Below, in pieces: positions 16,237-24,430 of a stretch of DNA of 64,000 nucleotides (its first letter is position 1; each line of letters begins with the position of its first letter). The DNA comes from Endozoicomonas sp965198415 (GTDB lineage: Bacteria; Pseudomonadota; Gammaproteobacteria; Pseudomonadales; Endozoicomonadaceae), in assembly GCA_965198415.1 (NCBI GenBank), contig CBDAPN010000028.1:496001-560000 (forward strand), written 5' to 3'. The notes under the pieces are model-generated. The model did not search any database. It had not been told where the DNA came from and saw nothing but the letters and a program-made list of their open reading frames with translations. The position numbers and the translations under genes were made by a program.

Positions 16237-17065
16237 GAAAACGCTGTCTGGCGTATTTGCTGTAGAGATTTGTGCCTATGCGGTGATGTCTAATCATTAT
16301 CATGTGGTTTTGCACATTAACACAGAGCAGGCTAAAGGCTGGAGTATCAAGGAAGTATTGCAACGTTGGACGCAGTTATTTTCTGGTCCGCACTTGGTTC
16401 AGCGTTATCTTGCGGGTGATATCTTGAGTAAGGTGCAGATGCTTCGAGTTGAAGAATATGCTCAGGACTATCGCCACCGGTTAATTGATATCAGCTGGTT
16501 CATGCGCTGTCTCAATGAGTATCTTGCTAGGCTGGCCAATAAAGAAGACGACTGTAAAGGGCGCTTTTGGGAAGGTCGTTACAAGAGCCAGGCACTGCTT
16601 GATGAGGCTGCATTGCTGACCTGCATGGCTTATGTGGATCTCAACCCAATCCGGGCAAAAATGGCTGCAACGCCCGAAACATCGAAACATACTTCTATCA
16701 AAGACCGTATTGAATCTTACGGCAGCGCTAGTGGTAAAAAGCAGACACTGCATTTGAAGCCACTAAAAGCTCAAGGCCAAAACCCCGAACAAGCGATCCC
16801 ATACGCACTGAGTAGCTATTTTGAGCTGGTTGACTGGTCCGGCAGGGTTATCCGCAAAGGAAAACGTGGACACATAGATGACGACACCCCTATTATTTTA
16901 GAGCGGCTGGGCATTGATTCCAATGAGTGGCTTAAAACGATGCACTGGAATAATCGCTTTTATCGTGCTGTTGGCAAGTTGGTATCACTGAAAGCTTATG
17001 CGGAAAACTCAGGGAAGCGGTGGGTGCATGGCGTATCGGCGAGTAGTTGTCTTTATTCTACCTGA
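16085..17065 (+). CDS. REP-associated tyrosine transposase (RAYT/TnpA_REP, Y1 HUH)
   Basis: A 326-aa single-strand DNA transposase-like protein. N-terminal YYHCMARCVRRAFLCG, the HUH pair in SNHYHVVLHI (near residue 77), and the C-terminal block CKGRFWEGRYKSQALLDEAAL followed by YVDLNPIRAKMA are hallmarks of the Y1 transposase superfamily. Complete, with no internal stop. RAYTs act on REP/BIME hairpins; here the flanking GGACACC/GGTGTCC arrays are candidates. It lies between paralogues 2 and 3 and appears to have truncated paralogue 2. Confidence 0.92.
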   Translation: MTTARKHLIDPVSTPYYHCMARCVRRAFLCGKDEFSGKNYEHRRQWVVDRLKTLSGVFAVEICAYAVMSNHYHVVLHINTEQAKGWSIKEVLQRWTQLFSGPHLVQRYLAGDILSKVQMLRVEEYAQDYRHRLIDISWFMRCLNEYLARLANKEDDCKGRFWEGRYKSQALLDEAALLTCMAYVDLNPIRAKMAATPETSKHTSIKDRIESYGSASGKKQTLHLKPLKAQGQNPEQAIPYALSSYFELVDWSGRVIRKGKRGHIDDDTPIILERLGIDSNEWLKTMHWNNRFYRAVGKLVSLKAYAENSGKRWVHGVSASSCLYST

Positions 17066-17254
17066 TGGTGGCACGCTATATTTTTCATTTTTACAAATAG
17101 GCAATAACACCAAAACAGTTCCCATTAAGCCACGCTCACATGGCTCCCCGTAGGCATACATAACTATCAGTACGCTTGGTATACGACAGTAAAACATAAA
17201 AATGATACAGGGTATCAAAATTCAGTTTTAAAAAAAGGATGTACTGAAATATTC

Positions 17255-17476
17255 TATGGGTGTCCTGAAATATGGTTAAAAATGGATGTCCTAAAATACT
17301 CTGAAATACTTCCTCCTGAAATATTCTATGGGTTTACAAAATATTCCACTTTCTATGGATGTCCGAAATATTCCTTAAATATTGGTGTCTGAAATATTCT
17401 ATCCTCTGAAATATTCTAAAATATGGGTGTCCTAAAATATTCTATTACTAAAATATTCTATTACTAAAATATTTTA
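17255..17476 (-). repeat. Right GGTGTCC array and AAATATTCTA repeats
   Basis: Units GGGTGTCCTGAAATAT, GGATGTCCTAAAATA and GGATGTCCGAAATATT occur about five or six times, mixed with repeated CTGAAATATTCTA. GGGTGTCC is the reverse complement of the left-flank GGACACCC. The preceding 17066-17254 has no supported gene. Confidence 0.8.
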
Positions 17477-17682
17477 AACTAAGCGTGTGAGTGCTAAGTA
17501 GAATTAATTTTTCCGTGAATATTTTAGGAATTTTTATCAGTTTTCTCAGATGTTAATGTTTTTTTGACGGTTGATTATAGTTTTAGAGATTAATCAGATT
17601 AAAAACTATTTTTAACCAGAACAGAAGCTATCCTTTTATCAACGGACGCTAAGTTAAATCATAATTGCCAGGAGAGAGTAAA
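17477..17682 (+). repeat. 206-bp upstream repeat, copy 3 (before paralogue 3)
   Basis: Runs from AACTAAGCGTGTGAGTGC to the ATG. Contains TTGACG, TATAGT, the intact TGATTA...TAATCA inverted repeat and AGGAGAG. Confidence 0.9.
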
Positions 17683-19629
17683 ATGCCAGGACCTAACAAT
17701 ATTAATGGACCTTCTTCTTCACACCCAGTTCAGGTTGATAATAATAATCAAAGTAAAGAGCCGGAGGGTAATTGGGGAGGCCGGGGTATAAAAAACGTAG
17801 AAGTCGGAAAGAAAGAATTGGTAACCAAAGGGTCAAGCTTTAAGCCTAAGAGTCGTAAAGATAGAGTCATTGAAGCTCTCGACCAGATAAGGTTACCTTC
17901 CAAATCTAATATGGGGGTTACAAAGATATATTACTATTTGGATGATGGAGATTTTAAGAGCATAGCAGAGTCATTGGGCGGGGGAACTAGTGAAGCTTTA
18001 AAAAATAAACTGCATGAAAGAAATGCTAAGTCAGACAATCTAGAAGAGCTTATAAAGCAATTAAATGATCTGCAAGAAGCAGTAGATGATTTTAAGAGTA
18101 ATCGAAGTGATATTTTAGCTGTTTACAGTAAAGTTGATTCCCGATATAAACGAAAATGGTCCCAAGGAGATAAAATACAAATCCCTACAGCTGAAGTTGG
18201 TGAAAAGGAGGAGTATCAAGTTGTTTCATCCAGCAGTAAGGCGAATAAAAGGGCATTGAGAGAATACCTTGATAATTCAGATGTGGGAGAATTATATCAA
18301 GAACACTTAAACAATAAGATTGAACTTGGGCGACTAAAAGCAGAGGTTGCAGAAGCTAAAAAAGAGTTAAGTTTAATTAGTAAGCAAGCTATCAGTTTGT
18401 ATATTCAAGAACGTAGAGAGACTTTTAAAAAACAAAAGGATAAAATTAGTGAAACATCGAAAGAAGTTATTGAAGATATAAAGAATTATGGCAAGAGTGT
18501 AACCACTGATATTAATAAAAAATATCACAATACAATTGAAAGTAGTATGGGAAAATTAAAGTCTTCTCAAGGTGCGAGGGCTGATGCTAAAGTAGAATAT
18601 GAAAAGGCTAGTAAGGAAAAATCGAAGTTTAAAATGTCTTTTTGGGATAAAGCGATTTCTAAAGCGAGTGAAAAAAATATCAAGAGTAAATCGAAAAAGT
18701 TTGAGGGAGATGGTTCAGGTTTAGATTACAGAAATGCGCTGGAGACTCAACAAGATGTCACAAATACCCAGAAGGCCAAATTTAAAGAGGCTAGCGAAAG
18801 TAAATCTAAACATAAAAATGATATGAATAATAGTCTTTCTGAATCCTTTAGGCTAAGGAATTATATGGTGGCCACTGAACTAGAGGCTTTCAAGAATTTA
18901 AATGATTTGAAAAGACAAATAAATATTAAAACTCATTGGTGTAATAGTTTAAAAAATTCAGCTGTAAAAGCAGCTACAAACTGTATGAACACCGATATAG
19001 ATAATTTTAAGAAACTCCTTGATGGGAGGCGGGGCGTTGATTTTGAATCAGCACAGCTACCCTATGAATTTAATAAAGAATATCTTGCAGGAAAAGTTGG
19101 TGTTCAATACTTTGGTGATGATGTTAATGATTCTGGTGATGTCGAAGACCTAAATGAAGAAAATTCTGAAGCAGTGGATGAGTACACGGAATTTAATCAG
19201 ACTGTTGGTGAAACAATTTATCAGAATGTAGAGGCTAATCAGGCTGTTGATGAAATAGTTTATCAGAACGTAGAGCCTAATCAGGCTGTTGATGAAACAG
19301 TTTATCAGAACGTAGAGCCTAATCAGGCTGTTGATAAAACAATTTATCAGAACGTAGAGACTAATCAGGCTGCTGCAGGTGGAATGGAGCAAGAGCCAAT
19401 CTATGATGAGCCAATCCATAATGCTGATTTTGAAAAAGAGTCTGCCAGACAGCACCAAGACCATTCTTTGCAGAGCAATGAATCAAAACAAGGCTCTATG
19501 AGTAAACCTAACCCTAAACCTAGGCCTACAAGGGGAGTTAACCAATCAGATGACGGTTGGGTTGCCAAACTGGAAAATCGAAGTAAAGGGCCAGATAACA
19601 CAAATAAAAGGCGGCGTTTTTCAAGCTAG
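17683..19629 (+). CDS. Tyrosine-motif repeat protein, paralogue 3, intact
   Basis: 648 aa, the only complete member. Same head (NNINGPSSSHPVQ, SFKPKSRKDR) and core (SRYKRKWSQGDKIQIPT) as paralogue 1, but with about 150 extra residues of charged coiled coil (roughly 270-420) before CMNTDIDNFKKLLDGR. The tail carries YTEF, then four 14-residue units with YQNV (Tyr513, 527, 541, 555), then EPIYDEP (Tyr574), a PNPKPRP stretch and a basic C-terminus NKRRRFSS. YxN is the Grb2-SH2 consensus and YDEP fits Nck-type SH2 domains. No Sec signal or membrane segment. ATG 17683 has GGAGAG upstream. AT-rich. Followed by a good terminator. Translocated-effector role is inferred, not shown. Confidence 0.82.
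   Translation: MPGPNNINGPSSSHPVQVDNNNQSKEPEGNWGGRGIKNVEVGKKELVTKGSSFKPKSRKDRVIEALDQIRLPSKSNMGVTKIYYYLDDGDFKSIAESLGGGTSEALKNKLHERNAKSDNLEELIKQLNDLQEAVDDFKSNRSDILAVYSKVDSRYKRKWSQGDKIQIPTAEVGEKEEYQVVSSSSKANKRALREYLDNSDVGELYQEHLNNKIELGRLKAEVAEAKKELSLISKQAISLYIQERRETFKKQKDKISETSKEVIEDIKNYGKSVTTDINKKYHNTIESSMGKLKSSQGARADAKVEYEKASKEKSKFKMSFWDKAISKASEKNIKSKSKKFEGDGSGLDYRNALETQQDVTNTQKAKFKEASESKSKHKNDMNNSLSESFRLRNYMVATELEAFKNLNDLKRQINIKTHWCNSLKNSAVKAATNCMNTDIDNFKKLLDGRRGVDFESAQLPYEFNKEYLAGKVGVQYFGDDVNDSGDVEDLNEENSEAVDEYTEFNQTVGETIYQNVEANQAVDEIVYQNVEPNQAVDETVYQNVEPNQAVDKTIYQNVETNQAAAGGMEQEPIYDEPIHNADFEKESARQHQDHSLQSNESKQGSMSKPNPKPRPTRGVNQSDDGWVAKLENRSKGPDNTNKRRRFSS
19219..19386 (+). repeat. Four 42-bp in-frame repeats encoding YQNVE-NQAVDE-
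   Basis: The TAT codons fall at 19219, 19261, 19303 and 19345, exactly 42 bp apart. Units differ at a few positions, so they are older than the paralogue 1 repeats. Confidence 0.94.
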
Positions 19630-19754
19630 CCTGTCTTACCAGAATCAGGAGGCTGCCCTACTGAGTTGGCAGCAAATGGGCTGTAAAGGAGGCCTCTAAC
19701 TCTCATACGACGCAGTGCCCGCTTACTGTTGAGTTGATTCTTACATCAAAACCC

Positions 19755-19784
19755 ATGCTGCCGCAGAATGCGGCAGCATTTTTA
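19755..19784 (+). terminator. Rho-independent terminator downstream of paralogue 3
   Basis: ATGCTGCCGC / GCGGCAGCAT perfect 10-bp stem with AGAAT loop, followed by TTTTT. It marks the right edge of the island. Confidence 0.9.
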
Positions 19785-19845
19785 TAGCCTACTCTAATAG
19801 CCTTTGTGAAAACCCGATTTTTACCGGAGATTGCGTAAAGGATCG

Positions 19846-19881
19846 CCTTCATGCCCTTTGGGTGCGATAGGGCGGGGGGTG
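19846..19881. repeat. Dispersed CCTTCATGCCCTTTGGGTGC repeat, copy 2
   Basis: Shares CCTTCATGCCCTTTGGGTGC and the G-rich tail with 5414-5448. It abuts the stop codon of metG. Confidence 0.65.
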
Positions 19882-21924
19882 TCAGATTACCCGCATTCCT
19901 GGCTGTGCGCCTTTATGGGGCTCCAATATCCACAGCTCTTTACCTCCAGGCCCTGCTGCCAGCACCATGCCTTCACTGACACCAAACTTCATTTTGCGTG
20001 GTGCCAGATTGGCGACCATTACTGTGCATTTGCCCACCAAGGCTTCCGGTGCATAGGCTGATTTTATGCCGGCTAACACAGTGCGTGGCTGACGTTCCCC
20101 AATATTCAGTGTCAGGCGCAGCAGTTTGCCAGCGCCTTCAACGTATTCGGCATTGACGATTTCGGCGATGCGAAGGTCCACTTTGGCGAAATCTTCAAAG
20201 GAAATTTCATCCGCTATCGCATCGTTTTCTAACCATTGAGAAACAGTAGATGCTGGTGCGGTATTTTTTTCTGCTGCCGGTAATTCTTTACTGGCTTCAG
20301 TCATGGCGGCCACCTTGTCGGTTTCTATTCGGGTCATTAATGGTTTGAACGGGTTGATGTTATGACCTAAAAGTAGCGTCTGGCTGTCTTGCCAGCTTAA
20401 ATGAGGCACATTGAGGAATTCTTCTGTTTTGGTGGCTATGGCTGGTAGCACCGGTTTAAGGTAGATCATCAGTAAACGAAACAGGTTGATGCCGGTGCTG
20501 CAGATGTCGTGCAGAACCTCGTCTTTACCGTCTTCTTTGGCAATCACCCAAGGCTTTACTTCGTCAATCCAGGCGTTGGCTTTGTCGGCCAATGCCATGA
20601 TTTCGCGCATGGCTTTGCCAAATTCCCGATCTTCATAGAGTTGGGCAATCGGTTCGGCGGCGGCCTGAAACTCGGCGCACAGCTCTGGTGCGCTGTTGTT
20701 GTCAGAGAGTTGATTGGCAAATCGCTTTTTGAGAAAGCCGGCGTTTCGGCTGGCAATGTTAACCACTTTGCCTACCAGATCAGAGTTTACCCGCTGAGTA
20801 AAATCGTCGGTATTAAAATCCATGTCATCAATGTGGTTGGAGAGCTTGGTGGCGTAGTAGTAGCGCAGGTATTCAGGGTCCAGGTGATCGAGGTAGGTGC
20901 GGGCCGTGATAAACGTACCACGGGATTTGGACATTTTCTCGCCATTGATGGTCAGGTAGCCATGCACGTTGACGCGGGTTGGGGTGCGGTAGTTGCTACC
21001 GTGGAGCATGGCAGGCCAGAACAGGCAGTGGAAGTTGACGATGTCTTTGCCGATGAAGTGGTGGACTTCGCATTGGCTGTCTTTGCGCCAATATTCGTCA
21101 AAATTAAGGTCATCACGGCGCTGGCAGAGGTTCTCAAAAGCAGCCATGTAGCCGATGGGTGCATCGAGCCAAACATAGAAGAATTTGTCGGGCTCGCCGG
21201 GAATTTCAAAGCCGAAGTAGGGGGCGTCTCTGGAGATGTCCCAATCTTGCAGGCCGGTATTGAGCCATTCGGCCAGTTTGTTGGCGATTTCTGCAGAGAT
21301 GGTGCCGGAGCGGGTCCACTGTTGTAGGAAGTCAGTAAAGTCGGACAATTTAAAAAAGAAGTGTTCGCTCTCTTTTTCGACAGGGGCGGCGCCTGAGATT
21401 GCTGAATAGGCATTTTTTAGCTCAGGGGGGGTGTAGGTTGCGCCGCAAACTTCGCAGTTGTCGCCGTATTGGTCGTTGGCGCCGCATTTTGGGCAATCGC
21501 CTTTGATGTAGCGATCCGCCAGAAACATCGCTTTTTCGGGGTCGTAGGATTGTACAATGTTGCGACTGACGATGTGCCCTTGTGCTTTTAGTGCCAGATA
21601 AATGGACTCAGAGAGTTCGCGGTTTTCTGTGGAGTGGGTGGAGTGGTAGTTATCAAATGCCACATGGAATTCACCAAAATCCCGAATTCGTTCTACATTA
21701 ATGCGGGCCACGGACTCTTCGGGGGTGATGCCCTGTTTTTCTGCTTGCAAACTGATCGCTGTTCCGTGGGCGTCGTCGGCACAGACATAGGTGCACTGGT
21801 TGCCCATCAGTTTTTGGAAGCGTACCCAAATATCCGTTTGGATGTATTCTAACAAGTGTCCCAGATGCAGCGGCCCGTTGGCGTATGGCAGGGCGCTGGT
21901 TACTAATATTTTGCGTTGGCTCAT
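19882..21924 (-). CDS. metG: Methionyl-tRNA synthetase
   Basis: Charges tRNA-Met in the cytoplasm. The 680-aa long form has a class-I catalytic core with the HIGH-type PYANGPLHLGH near the N-terminus, a knuckle with CPKCGANDQYGDNCEVCG, KMSKS, an anticodon domain, and a C-terminal OB-fold dimerisation domain (FAKVDLRIAEIVNAEYVEGA). ATG at 21924 (MSQRKILVTSALPYANG) is preferred over an in-frame start 39 nt upstream. Divergent from the dnaT-like/apbC operon, the usual metG/apbC neighbourhood. Confidence 0.97.
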   Translation of the reverse strand: MSQRKILVTSALPYANGPLHLGHLLEYIQTDIWVRFQKLMGNQCTYVCADDAHGTAISLQAEKQGITPEESVARINVERIRDFGEFHVAFDNYHSTHSTENRELSESIYLALKAQGHIVSRNIVQSYDPEKAMFLADRYIKGDCPKCGANDQYGDNCEVCGATYTPPELKNAYSAISGAAPVEKESEHFFFKLSDFTDFLQQWTRSGTISAEIANKLAEWLNTGLQDWDISRDAPYFGFEIPGEPDKFFYVWLDAPIGYMAAFENLCQRRDDLNFDEYWRKDSQCEVHHFIGKDIVNFHCLFWPAMLHGSNYRTPTRVNVHGYLTINGEKMSKSRGTFITARTYLDHLDPEYLRYYYATKLSNHIDDMDFNTDDFTQRVNSDLVGKVVNIASRNAGFLKKRFANQLSDNNSAPELCAEFQAAAEPIAQLYEDREFGKAMREIMALADKANAWIDEVKPWVIAKEDGKDEVLHDICSTGINLFRLLMIYLKPVLPAIATKTEEFLNVPHLSWQDSQTLLLGHNINPFKPLMTRIETDKVAAMTEASKELPAAEKNTAPASTVSQWLENDAIADEISFEDFAKVDLRIAEIVNAEYVEGAGKLLRLTLNIGERQPRTVLAGIKSAYAPEALVGKCTVMVANLAPRKMKFGVSEGMVLAAGPGGKELWILEPHKGAQPGMRVI

Positions 21925-22055
21925 TCGATTTTGTCTTGACGATCGGGTAAAAATTAAAACCAAACATTATACAGACTGTAACCGTGAAAACCTATCAGGT
22001 TTAAACGCAGTAGCGCACCTGTTGGGTTAATAAGCATAGTGTGTGCGCGTTTTCT

Positions 22056-22068
22056 GCGTATAATACGC
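22056..22068. promoter_or_regulatory. GCGTATAATACGC palindrome with -10 box
   Basis: A perfect 13-bp palindrome containing TATAAT in the metG/dnaT-like divergent region. Could be the -10 of the rightward promoter; the -35 is weak. Confidence 0.4.
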
Positions 22069-22094
22069 ATCCGGTTTTGTTAGAAGGCAACTCT

Positions 22095-22140
22095 GGGCGA
22101 CCCCATCGAGGCGATCCCAGCTATTCTCAAAAAGCCTTCT
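22095..22140. repeat. GGCGACCCC-type dispersed repeat, copy 1
   Basis: GGGCGACCCCATCGAGGCG, then ATCCCAGCTATTCTCAAAAA and GCCTTCT. It aligns with 34601-34646 (GGCGACCCCGTCTAGGCG, then ACCCCACTATTCTCCAACAA and TCTTCT). Intergenic in both places. Confidence 0.6.
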
Positions 22141-22175
22141 AGACCAGAGCCGGTAAGGTAGGTATTGTTGAAGAC

Positions 22176-22619
22176 ATGAATGACGAGAACACTAAAAATC
22201 AGCGGCTGTTGAACTCGGGGTTATCTAACTGGGAGTTAAATAAACTACCGGATTCGTATAATGAGCACCCCATTTTCAAAAAGACTGAAGCAACAGTACA
22301 AGCGACGGTCAGTGAGGGGGGGCGAGTTCAACCTTTGCCAGAAGATTTTACTCCCTCCAGGGAGATACTGGAGTTTTTGCAGGTCCATCAGGGCATTCCG
22401 TTGCAGTTTATTGCCACACAGCTGATCGACTTCAAGCTGTACTGGCATGAAACCGGCGAAGCCCGTAAGGCTTGGCAGAACAAGTTTAAATCCCACGTAA
22501 TTTACCAGTGGAAACGTAACCAAAGTGAAACAGGGCAAAGATCTCATCAATCAACAGCTGAAAAGCTTACGGACTGCAGCTGGGACGACGACTTCCAGTT
22601 CGAAGACAAAGACAGTTGA
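22176..22619 (+). CDS. DnaT-like ssDNA-binding domain protein
   Basis: 147 aa. The central segment PLPEDFTPSREILEFLQVHQ, then QFIATQLIDFKLYWHETGEARKAW and WQNKFKSHVIYQWKR, matches the DnaT/primosomal C-terminal ssDNA-binding fold, a three-helix bundle used in primosome assembly. N- and C-termini are polar and probably disordered. The 3' end overlaps the next gene by 95 nt in another frame. Its partner downstream resembles phage replication protein P, so the pair probably loads the replicative helicase. Confidence 0.75.
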   Translation: MNDENTKNQRLLNSGLSNWELNKLPDSYNEHPIFKKTEATVQATVSEGGRVQPLPEDFTPSREILEFLQVHQGIPLQFIATQLIDFKLYWHETGEARKAWQNKFKSHVIYQWKRNQSETGQRSHQSTAEKLTDCSWDDDFQFEDKDS

Positions 22620-23286
22620 GCCCAACGGCACCAGCAGAGATCAAAGTGGAACGCAGGGTTCCGGTACTCATGCTCAAGCCATTAATGCCGTCTTTACCCT
22701 GCTTGAAGACGCCTATCCGCTGAAATTTAAACGCGCCTTCCAAAGCCATGAAGATATCGTCCGTGCCAAACGGGTGTGGAAGAACTCTCTGCAGGAATTC
22801 AGCCCCCGTCGTATTGTTCGGGCGGCACAAAAAGCGCTCGATACGTCCAAATTCTTTCCCGATCTCAGTGATCTTCGCGAGCTTTGTAAGCTGCGCTATG
22901 ACGAAGTTGGGTTAAAAGAGCCGCTGCAAGCTTATTATGAAGCCTGTTATGCCCCGCAACAGACCCGGGATTACCGGTGGTCGCACATTGCGGTCTATCT
23001 GGCCGGTAGAGAAACCGGCTGGTTGATGTTGCGTAGTGAAGAGCAGCGGGTTGCTTTTCCGGTATTTGAGCGCAACTACGAAATTTTGTGCAACCGGGTG
23101 CTGGAGGGCGAAGACCTCGAAGCCTCTATCCTCAAAGGGTTAGAAGACAGCCGCAGTAAAGAGGCCGCCCGGCAGGCAGAAGAGGCGGCACAACAACAAC
23201 AGCGGGCAACGATGGCGGCTCAGGGAATTGACCCCGATAACGGTGAATCCGCCCGCGCCCGTTTGCGGGATGCGTTTGAACTTTGA
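22525..23286 (+). CDS. Replication protein P-like helicase loader
   Basis: 253 aa from GTG 22525 (the earliest start; a later one is possible because no good SD is visible). After a disordered Thr/Ser/Gly-rich N-terminus, INAVFTLLEDAYPLKFKRAF, FSPRRIVRAAQKALDTSKFFPDLSDLREL and YYEACYAPQQTRDYRWSH resemble the replication protein P family (lambda P-like). The C-terminus is Gln/Ala-rich. Long overlap with the DnaT-like gene suggests translational coupling. Family call by pattern only. Confidence 0.65.
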   Translation: MKQGKDLINQQLKSLRTAAGTTTSSSKTKTVEPNGTSRDQSGTQGSGTHAQAINAVFTLLEDAYPLKFKRAFQSHEDIVRAKRVWKNSLQEFSPRRIVRAAQKALDTSKFFPDLSDLRELCKLRYDEVGLKEPLQAYYEACYAPQQTRDYRWSHIAVYLAGRETGWLMLRSEEQRVAFPVFERNYEILCNRVLEGEDLEASILKGLEDSRSKEAARQAEEAAQQQQRATMAAQGIDPDNGESARARLRDAFEL

Positions 23287-23338
23287 TGAATTGCCCCAAT
23301 TCAACCCTGTAAATTTTCCCACCGACTGGAGTGTGGTT

Positions 23339-24430
23339 ATGCATCCTAACCAAGCGGATATCGAAGCGGCAATTCGCAGCTATCACGACCCTTATCTACG
23401 CAATAATCTGTTGGACACCGGTTGCCTGGAATCGTTGCAGGTTGACCATGGCCGTGTTAAGGCTTCTTTTGCACTGGGTTACCCGGCCGAGGGGTTGTGC
23501 GAAGGGGTTGCTCAGATGTTAGCCAGCAAAATTGAAGATGTGGCCGGTGTGGTTTCGGCGGACGTCTCGGTGCACTGGCAAGTCACCCCGGCAGCCGTTC
23601 AAGGGGAGCTGGAAGCGATGGCGGGGGTGAGGAATATTATTGCCGTAGCTTCAGGTAAGGGCGGGGTGGGTAAATCAACCACCGCCGCTAACCTGGCTTT
23701 GGCATTGGCGGCAGAGGGCGCCCGGGTCGGGGTTTTGGATGCGGATATCTACGGCCCTAGTATGGGACAGATGTTCGGTATTGCCGATGGTACTCGCCCG
23801 CAGGTAAAAAATGACAAGTTCTTTATCCCCATTGAAGCTGGCGGCATTCAGGTTATGTCCATGGCGTTTTTGGTGACGGAAGATACGCCGGTGGTATGGC
23901 GTGGCCCGATGGTTAGCGGTGCCTTGATTCAGCTGCTCACCCAGACACTTTGGAATGACCTGGATTACCTGCTCATTGACCTTCCCCCCGGCACCGGCGA
24001 TATCCAGCTGACGCTGGCGCAAAAGATCCCGGTATCTGGCAGTGTGGTGGTCACCACGCCACAGGACTTGGCGCTGATTGATGCCAAAAAGGGCGTTGAG
24101 ATGTTTCGTAAAGTGAATGTGCCGGTGCTGGGCGTGGTGGAAAACATGGCGGTGCATATCTGCTCGAATTGCGGCCATAGCGAGCATCTGTTTGGCGAGG
24201 GTGGTGGCAGCCGGATCGCTGAGCAGTTCGATATTGACCTGCTAGGTTCACTGCCGCTGTCGATGATGATTCGTGAGCAAGCGGATGAGGGCACACCCAC
24301 GGTAATCGCCGAGCCACAATCGCAGATTACCATGGTCTATTGTGACATCGCCCGCCACATGGCCGCCAAGCTGTGGCAGCACAACCAGCAAGACGCCTCG
24401 GTGCCGGTGATTTCCATTGCGGAGGATTAA
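23339..24430 (+). CDS. apbC: Fe-S cluster carrier ATPase Mrp/ApbC
   Basis: Binds and transfers Fe-S clusters. 363 aa: an N-terminal MIP18/DUF59-like domain (about 1-85), then the deviant-Walker P-loop ASGKGGVGKSTTAANLAL, DADIYGPS, the switch LIDLPPGTGD and the cluster-binding CSNC. ATG 23339 is chosen because GGAG lies 7 nt upstream and it matches the family N-terminus; the open frame reaches back to 23228. Overlaps the convergent oxidoreductase gene by 4 nt. Confidence 0.95.
   Translation: MHPNQADIEAAIRSYHDPYLRNNLLDTGCLESLQVDHGRVKASFALGYPAEGLCEGVAQMLASKIEDVAGVVSADVSVHWQVTPAAVQGELEAMAGVRNIIAVASGKGGVGKSTTAANLALALAAEGARVGVLDADIYGPSMGQMFGIADGTRPQVKNDKFFIPIEAGGIQVMSMAFLVTEDTPVVWRGPMVSGALIQLLTQTLWNDLDYLLIDLPPGTGDIQLTLAQKIPVSGSVVVTTPQDLALIDAKKGVEMFRKVNVPVLGVVENMAVHICSNCGHSEHLFGEGGGSRIAEQFDIDLLGSLPLSMMIREQADEGTPTVIAEPQSQITMVYCDIARHMAAKLWQHNQQDASVPVISIAED

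Larger units (their letters stand above)
15546..17476 (+). mobile_element. RAYT (TnpA_REP) element with oppositely oriented flanking repeat arrays
   Basis: A REP-associated tyrosine transposase gene (16085) lies between a left array rich in AGGACACCC and a right array rich in GGGTGTCC/GGATGTCC, the reverse complement. The arrangement suggests that the arrays are the REP/BIME-like substrates of the transposase. The boundaries given are those of the arrays; exact ends are not determinable by eye. Confidence 0.7.

Noticed and set aside
15546..17476. CRISPR array made of GGACACC units
   Set aside because: Units are too short, spacers vary in length and are A-rich, and no cas genes are present; an HUH transposase explains the context better.
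11909..19790. Prophage or integrated plasmid
   Set aside because: No integrase, phage structural or replication genes and no att-like duplication at a tRNA; only one RAYT element and repeated genes are seen.
20509..21327. 272-codon forward open frame inside metG
   Set aside because: Antisense shadow of metG with Val/Gly-rich translation typical of spurious frames.
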